Origin: JB111 sp049856295
GTDB taxonomy: Bacteria > Actinomycetota > Actinomycetes > Actinomycetales > Actinomycetaceae
Assembly (NCBI RefSeq): GCF_049856295.1
Contig: NZ_JBNDMZ010000010.1
Location: 124,001 to 188,000, forward strand
Direction of reading: 5' to 3'
DNA: 64,000 nucleotides
Part shown: positions 41,565-49,348 of the stretch, one piece after another
How the letters are laid out: each line of letters starts with the position of its first letter
Numbering within the stretch: the first letter of the stretch is position 1
Notes under the pieces: model-generated
Seen by the model: only the letters and a program-made list of their open reading frames with translations
What the model was told of the DNA's origin: nothing
The model's database searches: none
Program-made: the position numbers and the translations under genes

Positions 41565-42017
41565 ATGCTGGCGTTGACGTACCACCGCGTCGTCACGCGG
41601 ATCGTCGCCGCCGTCGGGATCGTGACCGTCGTCGTCGGGATCGTGACCGTCGTCGTCGGGCTCGTGCTCGGCGAGAAGCTGGTGTGGGCGATCGGGCTCG
41701 GTGTCGCCGTCCTCGGTACCGCCTACGCGGTCGCCAAGCCGCTCGTCATCGTCCCGGGCGAGGTGCGGGTGCGCCCCGTACCGACGTCGATGCTCACGAG
41801 GAGATACCCGATCCGTTCGGGCAGCGACCTCCTCGCCGACGAGAAGGGCCTGTGGTACCTCCCGGACGGGACGCAGCTCGAGAGCTGGGGCCCCTGGTGG
41901 AACACGGACGAGGTCGCCGCGATCCGCGCCGAGTTCGGACCGCACCGACACCCCTGGGGAGCTGACGGCAGGGGCGCGCCGCGAAGCACGCCCCCGCCGC
42001 CCCACTACTTGGCGTAG
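41565..42017 (+). CDS. Two-helix membrane protein, paralogue of the upstream gene
   Basis: 150 residues from ATG 41565 (ATG 41556 also possible). The first helix contains GIVTVVVGIVTVVVGLVLG, encoded by an exact 21-base tandem duplication (41613-41633 and 41634-41654). The second is AIGLGVAVLGTAYAVAK. The soluble segment RRYPIRSGSDLLADEKGLWYLPDGTQLESWGPWWNTDEVAAIRAEFG parallels the upstream protein and lacks its Gln-rich tail. Function unknown. Its 3' end overlaps fadD by 13 bases on the other strand. Confidence 0.62.
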   Translation: MLALTYHRVVTRIVAAVGIVTVVVGIVTVVVGLVLGEKLVWAIGLGVAVLGTAYAVAKPLVIVPGEVRVRPVPTSMLTRRYPIRSGSDLLADEKGLWYLPDGTQLESWGPWWNTDEVAAIRAEFGPHRHPWGADGRGAPRSTPPPPHYLA

Positions 42018-43819
42018 ATCTTCTCGATCTCGTCGGCGAACTTCTCGTGCACGGGCGCGCGCTTGACCTTCGACGACGGCGTGAGCAGGTCGTTCTCGAG
42101 CGTGAAGTCGGTGTCGAGGATCGTCACCTTGCGGATCGACTCGGCCCGGCTCACGGCCCGGTTCGTCCGCTCGACGGCGCGGTCGATGGCAGCGACCACG
42201 TCTGGGTGCTTCGCGGCCTCGGCCACGGTCATCTCCGGAAGGTCGTGGTTGGTCAACCACTGCGGGAGCATCTCGGCGTCGAGGGTGACGAGTGCGCCGA
42301 TGAACGGCCGCCCCTCACCGACGACGACCACCTGCGAGACGATCGGGTGGCCGCGCAGCCGGTCCTCGAGCACGGCGGGGGCCACGTTCTTGCCGCCGGC
42401 AGTCACGATGATCTCCTTGGCGCGGCCGGTGATCGAGAGGTATCCGTCGTCGTCGATGGCGCCGAGGTCTCCCGTGCGGAACCAGCCGTCCTCGGTGAAG
42501 GCCTCCCGGGTGGCCTCCTCGTTCTCGTGGTACCCGCGGAACACGTGCGGGCCGCTGATCTCGATCTCGTTCGTCTCCGAGATCCGCACCGACGTGCCGG
42601 GGTAGGCGGGGCCCACGGTCCCGATCTTGATGCGTCCGGGCAGGTTGACCGAGGTGGGTGCGCCCGTCTCGGTCAGGCCGTAGCCCTCGAGGACGACGAG
42701 TCCCATGCCGCGGTAGAAGTGGCCGAGCCGTGTGCCGAGCGGCCCGCCGCCCGAGACCGCGTACTCCAGCCGGCCGCCCATGACCTCGCGCAGCGTGGAG
42801 AACACGAGCCGGTCGGCGACCTTGCGCTGGGCGGTGAGCACCCGCCCGAGACCCTGGCCCGACTCCTCCGCGCGCGACGCCCGCTCGGCGACCTTCGCGG
42901 CCCACCGGAAGATCCGGCGCCTCACGGTGGAGGCGGACGCCTTGGCGTCGGCGGAGTTGTAGACCTTCTCGAACACGCGCGGGACGGCGAGGAGGAAGGT
43001 GGGGGAGAAGCTCTGCAGGTTGGGTACGAGCTGCTTGATGTCCGGGCTGTGGCCGAGCACCGCCCCGGAGTGCACGCACAGGATCGAGACGAACCGGCCG
43101 AACACGTGCGCGAGGGGGATGAACAGGAGGGTGCGCGCGTCGTCGCCCGCCACCACGTGCCGGAGGTTGGGGTCCGCCACGCCGTTGGACACCAGCGCGA
43201 CGAAGTTGCCGTGGGTCAGCTCGACGCCCTTGGGGCGCCCCGTGGTGCCGGAGGTGTAGATGATCGTGGCGAGGTCCGCACCCGTGCGTGCCGCCGTGCG
43301 GGCAGACACCTCCTCGTCGGGGACGTCGGCGCCGCGGCGGACGAGCTCGTCGATCGCACCGTCGGCGAGGACAAGCGTCTCGCGCAGCGCGGTCGCGCTC
43401 TCGGCGCCCTCGGCGAGGACGGCGCCGCGCTCGGCGTCGTCGACGAACGCCATGCTCACGCCGGCATCGGTGAGGATCCACTCGCACTGCTCCGCCGAGG
43501 ACGTCTCGTAGATCGGCACGGGAACGGCGCCCGCGGTCCAGGCCGCGAAGTCCAGCAGCGTCCACTCGTACCGGGTGGGGGACATGATGGCGAGTCGGTC
43601 GCCGAGCTCGACACCCGAGGCGACGAGCCCCTTCGCCACCTCGAGGACCTGCCCGTGGAACTCGGCGACCGTCACCGGGTCCCAGCTCCCGTCGGCTCCG
43701 GCAACCTCGAACAGCGTGGCGGAGCCGTTGGCCGCGAGCCGCGCCTCGAGCAGGTGCGGGATCGTCGTCGACGCGTCGAACTGGCCGCGAGCCTCCGTGC
43801 TGGACATGGTCAGGGTCAT
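42005..43819 (-). CDS. fadD: Long-chain acyl-CoA synthetase
   Basis: 604 residues from ATG 43819 with GGAGG eight bases upstream. The AMP-binding P-loop is TIIYTSGTTGRPKGVELTHGN, the A5 motif EGYGLTETGAPTSVNLP, then GWFRTGDLGAIDDDGYLSITGRAKEIIVTAGGKNVAP. It activates fatty acids to acyl-CoA through acyl-AMP; actinobacteria keep many paralogues, so chain-length preference is not predictable. The gene follows valS in the same direction after an 85-base gap, likely with its own promoter. Confidence 0.92.
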   Translation of the reverse strand: MTLTMSSTEARGQFDASTTIPHLLEARLAANGSATLFEVAGADGSWDPVTVAEFHGQVLEVAKGLVASGVELGDRLAIMSPTRYEWTLLDFAAWTAGAVPVPIYETSSAEQCEWILTDAGVSMAFVDDAERGAVLAEGAESATALRETLVLADGAIDELVRRGADVPDEEVSARTAARTGADLATIIYTSGTTGRPKGVELTHGNFVALVSNGVADPNLRHVVAGDDARTLLFIPLAHVFGRFVSILCVHSGAVLGHSPDIKQLVPNLQSFSPTFLLAVPRVFEKVYNSADAKASASTVRRRIFRWAAKVAERASRAEESGQGLGRVLTAQRKVADRLVFSTLREVMGGRLEYAVSGGGPLGTRLGHFYRGMGLVVLEGYGLTETGAPTSVNLPGRIKIGTVGPAYPGTSVRISETNEIEISGPHVFRGYHENEEATREAFTEDGWFRTGDLGAIDDDGYLSITGRAKEIIVTAGGKNVAPAVLEDRLRGHPIVSQVVVVGEGRPFIGALVTLDAEMLPQWLTNHDLPEMTVAEAAKHPDVVAAIDRAVERTNRAVSRAESIRKVTILDTDFTLENDLLTPSSKVKRAPVHEKFADEIEKIYAK

Positions 43820-43904
43820 CGCGTCCTCCGTGGTCGCAGTGGGGGCAGGGGCCGACGGTGGCCGAGGCGGTGCGAGCCGTCCCGCCTCGGCCGAGGGTAC
43901 GTGC

Positions 43905-46559
43905 TCAGGCCGCAGGTTCGAGGGAGTGGTCGGTGACGGCCGTGGTGTCGGCGCCGTCGGTGATCGTCAGTTCGCCGCGCACCTTGGCGGCGTCGCGCAG
44001 GTCGCCCGCGACGGACCGGACGAAGTCCGCGTCCGCGGTCGGCACCGCGAGGGTGACCGCGGCGAACGGCACCTTCTGGGAGACCTTGGCCTCCGACTTC
44101 ACCTTGCGAAGCGCGGCCAGCGCGCGCCCCGCGGCGGCGACGAGCCCCGCGTCCGCGTCACCTGCGGCGGCCCGCAGCGCGTCGCCGGTGGGCCAGTCGG
44201 CCCCGTGCACGGACCCGTCGCGGTACCAGGTCCACACCTCGTCGGTCGCGAAGGGCAGGAAGGGGGCGAGGAGGCGAACGTACGTGTCGACGGCGAGCGC
44301 GAGCGCCGCGCGGGCAGACTCCTTGGCACCCGGCTCGGCGGTGCCCTCGCGGTCGTAGGCGCGCTCCTTGACGAGCTCGAGGTAGTCGTCGCAGAACGTC
44401 CAGAAGGACGACTCGGTGTGCTCGAGCGCCTTGGCGTAGTCGTAGGCGTCCAGCGCGGTGGTCGCCGCGGCCACGACGTCGGCGAGGCCGGCGAGCATCG
44501 CCTGGTCGACGTCGTGGGTGACGAGCGCCGGGTCGAGCTCGAGGTCCGCGTCCCCGCCCATGGTCAGGGCGAACTTCGAGGCGTTGAGGACCTTGATCGC
44601 CAGGCGGCGGCCGATCTTCATCTGGGAGACCTCGAACGCCGTGTCGACGCCGAGCTTCGCGGAGGTCGCCCAGTAGCGCACCGCGTCGGAGCCGTGCTCC
44701 TCGAGCAGCCCCATCGGCGTGACGACGTTGCCCTTGGACTTGCTCATCTTCTTGCGGTCCGGGTCGAGGATCCAGCCCGAGATCGCGGCGTCGGTCCACG
44801 GCAGCCCGCCGAACTCGAGGTGCGCGCGCACGACCGACGAGAACAGCCAGGTCCGGATGATGTCGTGGCCCTGGGGGCGCAGGTCCATCGGGTACACGCG
44901 CTCGAACAGGTCCTGGTCACGGAGCCAACCGGCGGCGATCTGCGGGGTGAGCGAGGAGGTCGCCCAGGTGTCGAGGATGTCCGGCTCGCCGACGAACCCG
45001 CCCGGCACGCCGCGCTGCGACTCCTCGTAGCCGGGGGCTGTGTCGGAGGTCGGGTCCACCGGCAGTGACGCCTCGTCGGGCACGATCGGGGACTCGTGGC
45101 GCACGTCGCCGTGATCGTCGAGCGGGTACCACAGCGGGATCGGCACGCCGAAGAAGCGCTGGCGGCTCACGAGCCAGTCGGAGTTGAGCCCGTCGACCCA
45201 GTTCTCGTACCGCGAGTGCATGAATCCCGGGTGGAAGCTGAGCTCGCGACCCCGGTCGAGGAGGTTCGTCCGCAGGTCCACCCCGTTGGTGTCCTCGTGC
45301 GCGCGCCCGCCGTTGCGGATGTACCACTGGCGGGAGGTGACGATCTCGAGCGGCTTGTCGCCGCGCTCGTAGAAGTTCGCCTTGCGCTGCGTCGGTGTGG
45401 GGTCGCCGAGGAGCTCGCCCGACTCCTTCGCGGCGGTGGCCACGGCCTCGCGTGCGGAGAAGGTGGTCTTCCCGGCGAGCTGCTCGGCGTAGAGCTCGGC
45501 GCCCGACCCGGACAGCCACTCGGGGGTGGCGCGCAGCAGCCGGCCGTCCCGTCCCACCACGGCGCGTGTGGCGAGGTCGAGCTCGCGCCACCAGATGACG
45601 TCGGTGAGGTCGCCGAAGGTGCAGACCATCGCGATGCCCGTGCCCTTGTCCGCCTCGGCGGTCGGGTGGGCGAGGACGGGGACCTCGACGTCGAAGAGCG
45701 GGGTGCGCACGGTCCGGCCGAACAGGAAGCGGTAGCGCTCGTCGTCGGGGTGCGCGACGAGGGCGACGCAGGCCGGCAGCAGCTCGGGGCGCGTGGTCTC
45801 GATGACGACGTCGGCACCCTCGTCGGTGTGGAAGGCCAGCTTGTGGTAGTGCCCGGGATAGTCGCGGGCCTCGAGCTCGGCCTGGGCCACGGCGGTCTGG
45901 AACGTGACGTCCCACAGGCCCGGCGCCTCGGACTGGTAGGCCTCGCCGCGGGCGAGGTTGCGCAGGAACGCCGTCTGGGAGGCGCGCTGGGCGTCGGCCC
46001 CGATGGTCTGGTACGTCTGGCGCCAGTCCACGGACAGGCCGAGGCGGCGGAAGACCTGCTCGAACGCCTCCTCGTCCTGCGAGGCCAGGCGCAGGCACAG
46101 CTCGACGAAGTTCTTCCGGCTCACCGGCACCTGGTCGGCCGCCTTGATCGACTTCCCGTCGGTGCCCTCGTGCGGGGGGACGAAGTCCTCGACGTAGGGC
46201 AGCGACGGGTCGCAGCGCACGCCGTAGTAGTTCTGCACGCGCCGCTCGGTCGGCAGCCCGTTGTCGTCCCAGCCCATCGGGTAGAAGACCGACCTGCCGG
46301 TCATGCGCTGGTAGCGCGCGAGCACGTCCGTCTGCGTGTAGCTGAAGACGTGGCCGACGTGCAGGGACCCCGAGGCCGTGGGCGGCGGGGTGTCGATCGA
46401 GAACACGTTCGCGCGCTCGGCGGTGCGGTCGAAGTGGTAGGTGCCCAGCTCGCTCCACCGGGCGTCGTGCCGCTCCTCCAGGCCGTCCGTCCGTACCTTG
46501 TCCGGCGCCACGGGTGCGGGAAGGCGGGCAGGCGGCGGGGTGGCGGACGCAGTGCTCAT
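43905..46559 (-). CDS. valS: Valyl-tRNA synthetase
   Basis: 884 residues from ATG 46559; GTG 46577 would add six. HIGH-equivalent motif PPTASGSLHVGHVFSYTQTD, the KMSKS loop KKMSKSKGNVVTP, and the editing domain between. LAVPTADADFVRSVAGDLRDAAKVRGELTI near the end is the C-terminal coiled-coil region, shortened as in compact ValS forms. It charges tRNA-Val and edits threonine. The conserved actinobacterial order valS-folC is not followed here: upstream lie MauE-like genes. Confidence 0.95.
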   Translation of the reverse strand: MSTASATPPPARLPAPVAPDKVRTDGLEERHDARWSELGTYHFDRTAERANVFSIDTPPPTASGSLHVGHVFSYTQTDVLARYQRMTGRSVFYPMGWDDNGLPTERRVQNYYGVRCDPSLPYVEDFVPPHEGTDGKSIKAADQVPVSRKNFVELCLRLASQDEEAFEQVFRRLGLSVDWRQTYQTIGADAQRASQTAFLRNLARGEAYQSEAPGLWDVTFQTAVAQAELEARDYPGHYHKLAFHTDEGADVVIETTRPELLPACVALVAHPDDERYRFLFGRTVRTPLFDVEVPVLAHPTAEADKGTGIAMVCTFGDLTDVIWWRELDLATRAVVGRDGRLLRATPEWLSGSGAELYAEQLAGKTTFSAREAVATAAKESGELLGDPTPTQRKANFYERGDKPLEIVTSRQWYIRNGGRAHEDTNGVDLRTNLLDRGRELSFHPGFMHSRYENWVDGLNSDWLVSRQRFFGVPIPLWYPLDDHGDVRHESPIVPDEASLPVDPTSDTAPGYEESQRGVPGGFVGEPDILDTWATSSLTPQIAAGWLRDQDLFERVYPMDLRPQGHDIIRTWLFSSVVRAHLEFGGLPWTDAAISGWILDPDRKKMSKSKGNVVTPMGLLEEHGSDAVRYWATSAKLGVDTAFEVSQMKIGRRLAIKVLNASKFALTMGGDADLELDPALVTHDVDQAMLAGLADVVAAATTALDAYDYAKALEHTESSFWTFCDDYLELVKERAYDREGTAEPGAKESARAALALAVDTYVRLLAPFLPFATDEVWTWYRDGSVHGADWPTGDALRAAAGDADAGLVAAAGRALAALRKVKSEAKVSQKVPFAAVTLAVPTADADFVRSVAGDLRDAAKVRGELTITDGADTTAVTDHSLEPAA

Positions 46560-46600
46560 GGTGGTCGATTGTTCCACGCGGTGGGCCGTGCCCGGGTGGG

Positions 46601-47497
46601 TCAGGAGGTGGTGGGCGCGATACCCGCGAGCTCCTCGACCAGCTCCCGGATCCGATCCCCGCCGGAGACCGGTCCTCCCGCGAGCAGCCCGTCGGCGCCG
46701 AGGACCACCGCCGACGGCGCGCCGAGGATCCCGAGTCGGCGGTACCCGCCGCGGGCGTCACCCTCGGTGACGCGGACGTCGACGTGGGGCAGCCGACGGC
46801 GCCACTCGGGCAGGGCGGCGAGCAGGTACTCGCGCTCCCGGCCGATCAGCGGCATCCGCACGAGGAGCTGGGCGCGCTCGCGCGCGAGATCGGTCAGCTC
46901 GACGGCGCGGCCGTCGACGACGACCTGCCCCTTCGGGATCGGGCGGCGCAGGTAGGGGCGCCCGCCGCGGTCGGTGTCCCCGCCGTTGCCGGACAGACCC
47001 CACAGGTGGGCCACGAGGGCGACGGCGCCGGCGATGCCCAGGACGATCGGCGGGAGGTCGTCGATGGCCCACCAGCCGCGGACCCCCGCGACGACGGCGA
47101 CCACCGCTGCGACGACGAGCGCGACGTTGAGCGCGAGGTGCGCCGGTCCGACGACGCGGTCGTCGTCCCAGCCGAAGCAGTGGCAGCCGAGCGGCTCCGG
47201 GGAGCGCCAGGCGCGCCACGAGACGACGAGATAGGTGGCGGTGAGCACCGCGGCGGCGAGCGCCGGGGCGACCAGCCACGGGCCGGGCACGGTGACGAGG
47301 GCGAGGCCGACGACGATCTCGGCGACGGCGTGCAGCCGGATCGTCGCCGGGCGGTGGGCCCAGCGGGGCAGCCCGAGGGCCGCCAGCTGGGCGGGCGCCG
47401 GAGGGCGGGCGACCTTGCCCGTGCCGGCCGCGAGCAGGACGACCGCGAGCGCGACGACCGCGGCCCCGAGGAGGTGGTCGACGGCGGCCGCGGGCAT
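46601..47497 (-). CDS. MauE-like membrane protein with thioredoxin-like C-terminus
   Basis: 298 residues. Four helices of the MauE/DoxX type (LLGAAVVALAVVLLAAGTGKVARP, AVAEIVVGLALVTVPGPWLVAPALAAAVLTATYLVVSW, LNVALVVAAVVAVVAGV, ILGIAGAVALVAHLWGL) surround the LGCHCFGW motif at the cytoplasmic end of the second pair, the pattern of MauE proteins that pass reducing equivalents across the membrane. The C-terminal 110 residues (REREYLLAALPEWRRRLPHVDVRVTEG...LGILGAPSAVVLGADGLLAGGPVSGGDRI) look like a degenerate thioredoxin fold without CxxC. A paralogue follows upstream; both lie upstream of valS on the same strand. Confidence 0.72.
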   Translation of the reverse strand: MPAAAVDHLLGAAVVALAVVLLAAGTGKVARPPAPAQLAALGLPRWAHRPATIRLHAVAEIVVGLALVTVPGPWLVAPALAAAVLTATYLVVSWRAWRSPEPLGCHCFGWDDDRVVGPAHLALNVALVVAAVVAVVAGVRGWWAIDDLPPIVLGIAGAVALVAHLWGLSGNGGDTDRGGRPYLRRPIPKGQVVVDGRAVELTDLARERAQLLVRMPLIGREREYLLAALPEWRRRLPHVDVRVTEGDARGGYRRLGILGAPSAVVLGADGLLAGGPVSGGDRIRELVEELAGIAPTTS

Positions 47498-47506
47498 GGG
47501 GGCACC

Positions 47507-48442
47507 CTAGTTCGTCGGGGCGGGCGCGTACGGGGAGGGGGCGGCGGCTGCGAGGTCCTCGGCGAGCTGTGCGATGGCGCGCGGACCGCGCACCGGTCCG
47601 CCGGCCGTGCGGCCGTCGGTGCCGAGGACGACGGCGAACGGGCGGTCCCGGCGAGGCAGCCCGAGGCGTGAGGGCTTCTTCTCGTCGATGACGTGGATGT
47701 CGAGGTGGGGGAGCCGGCTGCGCCACTGGGGGAGGATCCGGCTCAGGTGGCTCTGGTTCTCTGGGTCGCGGGGCGCCTGGACGAGGAGGACGTCGCGGCC
47801 GCGAAGGAGGTCGCCCGGATCGATCTCCTTGCCGTCGATCGTGGCGGGCCGGCCGTCGATGGTGGGCGCGCCGACGGGGTTCTCCCAGCGCCGGTACGTC
47901 CGGCCGCTCGCGGCGACCATCGCGGGAAGGCGGCCCCGGTGGACGAGGACGGCGACCTCTCCGGCGACGAGGAATATGACGAACCCCCAGCGCACGGAGG
48001 AGTTCGCGATGAACGACCATCCGCCGAGCCCCGCCGCGACGGTCGCGACCGAGCAGATCAGCATGGCCACCGCGAGGAGCATGTGGCGCCGGTCGGCCGG
48101 GCGGTCGTCCCTCCAGCCCACAAGGTAGGCGGCGCCCGGCTCGGGCGCGCGGCGCGCGCGAACGACGGCGCACAGCGCGGCGAGGGAGACGACGGTGCTG
48201 ATCCCACCGGCGAGGGCAAGACCCCAGCCGGACGAGAGGAGGATTCCCGCGGCGAGCGCCACGGCCACCGCGGCCCGGAGCTCGGTGACGGACCGGCGAC
48301 TGGCCCAGCCGGGGACGCCGAGCCGTGCGAGCCCGTCGTGCGACGGGTCCTTCCCGATCGAGAGGATCGCCGTCAGGAGCAGGGTGCAGGCGAGGAACGT
48401 GGACAGCGCCCCGAGGGCCGCGAGTGCGAGGTCGGTGTCCAT
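47507..48442 (-). CDS. MauE-like membrane protein paralogue lacking the Cys pair
   Basis: 311 residues, same architecture as the downstream paralogue: four or five helices, then a thioredoxin-like C-terminus (RDPENQSHLSRILPQWRSRLPHLDIHVIDEKKPSRLGLPRRDRPFAVVLGTDGRTAGGPVRGPRAI). The position equivalent to LGCHCFGW reads AAYLVGWRDDRP, so both cysteines of the redox motif are gone. It therefore cannot do the same thiol exchange by that site and may be a partner subunit. The two genes are nine bases apart, suggesting one operon. Confidence 0.7.
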   Translation of the reverse strand: MDTDLALAALGALSTFLACTLLLTAILSIGKDPSHDGLARLGVPGWASRRSVTELRAAVAVALAAGILLSSGWGLALAGGISTVVSLAALCAVVRARRAPEPGAAYLVGWRDDRPADRRHMLLAVAMLICSVATVAAGLGGWSFIANSSVRWGFVIFLVAGEVAVLVHRGRLPAMVAASGRTYRRWENPVGAPTIDGRPATIDGKEIDPGDLLRGRDVLLVQAPRDPENQSHLSRILPQWRSRLPHLDIHVIDEKKPSRLGLPRRDRPFAVVLGTDGRTAGGPVRGPRAIAQLAEDLAAAAPSPYAPAPTN

Positions 48443-48545
48443 GCCCGCAACCTATCGACGAGGCGGTGCACGGCGCCCGGGTCCCGGTGGGCCTCCCTCC
48501 CCGGTCAGAGGTCCCCGGTGTGACCCGCCGTGACGGCCGCCATCT

Positions 48546-48673
48546 GTCGAGAGTGCGGCTCAGGCGCCGGTCACTACTGGTCGAGAGTGCGGCTCAGGCG
48601 CCGGTCACTACTGGTCGAGAGTGCGGCTCAGGCGCCGGTCACTACTGGTCGAGCGTGCGGCTCAGGCGCCGGC
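48546..48673 (+). repeat. 34-base tandem repeat, family A, 3.8 copies
   Basis: Units start at 48546, 48580, 48614 and 48648, each beginning GTCGAGAGTGCGGCTCAGGC and continuing GCCGGTCACTACTG. The first three are identical; the last (GAGCGTGCGG) has one change in its core and diverges after CGCCGG. It includes the stop codon and last residues (AGA) of the MarR gene read on the minus strand. Confidence 0.93.
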
Positions 48674-49225
48674 CGCGTCGACGACCTTGGCGAGCAGCGC
48701 GTGCAGCTGGGCTGACTCCGCCTCGTCGAGGGGGGCGAGCAGCTCGGCGCCGTGCGTGGCACGTGCGGCGGCGACCTCGTCGGCGAGACTCAGCCCGGCG
48801 TCGGTGGGCACGACGAGGATCGCGCGACGGTCGGTCGGGCTCGGCGTGCGGCGGACGAGGCCCTTGTCCTCGAGGGAGTCGACGACCTCGGTCGCCGAGC
48901 GCGGGGCGATGCGCAGCCGGGCAGCGACGTCGGCGAGGCGGGCGCCCCCGTCGGCGGAGATCGCGGCCTTCAGCGCGCGGAACTCGTGGGGCGAGGGGCC
49001 GTGCGGCTCGAGCGTCTCCATCCACCGGCGGCGGACCTGGCGGGCGGCCCGGACGATGAGCTCGTAGGTGTCGGGCTCGTGGGAGTGCGCGTGGCCGGCG
49101 CCGTGCCCGTGCTCGGCATCGTGGGTGTGGCCGCCCGGGTGCTTGTGGGCGGGCGGGTGCGCGTGCCCACCAGGTGCTCGCTCAGCCGGGCTCGCGGGCT
49201 CCTTGGGGGACGTTCGGCGGTTCAC
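48662..49225 (-). CDS. MarR-family regulator with His-rich N-terminus
   Basis: About 187 residues from GTG 49225; ATG 49279 would be longer. Residues 10-55 are His/Gly/Pro-rich (HAHPPAHKHPGGHTHDAE, HGHGAGHAHSHEPD), nearly one His in three, a likely metal-binding tail. The MarR winged helix follows: ELIVRAARQVRRRWMETLEPHGPSPHEFRALKAA, ARLADVAARLRIAPRSATEVVDSLEDKGLVRRTPSPTDRRAILVVPTDAG. A -10-like TACGAT (49232-49237) places transcription at the GTG. It is divergent from an ABC exporter, and a palindrome lies between them, so it probably represses that exporter. Confidence 0.82.
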   Translation of the reverse strand: MNRRTSPKEPASPAERAPGGHAHPPAHKHPGGHTHDAEHGHGAGHAHSHEPDTYELIVRAARQVRRRWMETLEPHGPSPHEFRALKAAISADGGARLADVAARLRIAPRSATEVVDSLEDKGLVRRTPSPTDRRAILVVPTDAGLSLADEVAAARATHGAELLAPLDEAESAQLHALLAKVVDAAGA

Positions 49226-49249
49226 GGGAATATCGTAGCCCCCTGGCGA

Positions 49250-49276
49250 GTTACCCTCATCGTGAGGTAACCTCAC
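49250..49276. promoter_or_regulatory. Operator between MarR gene and ABC exporter
   Basis: GTGAGGTAACCTCAC (49262-49276) is a perfect palindrome with one central base. GTTACCCTCA (49250-49259) is a further half-site that can pair with TGAGGTAAC (49263-49271). The sites lie in the divergent intergenic region, upstream of both genes, as expected for a MarR operator. Confidence 0.75.
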
Positions 49277-49348
49277 CATATGGCTCCGGCGTGGCCGTCA
49301 CCCCGCCGTCGAGCCCGACGTCTCCTACAGCACAGGAGGTGGTGCGCC

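Noticed and set aside
48546..48673. CRISPR-like spacing of identical units
   Set aside because: The whole 34-base unit repeats, so there are no variable spacers, and no cas genes are in the window.
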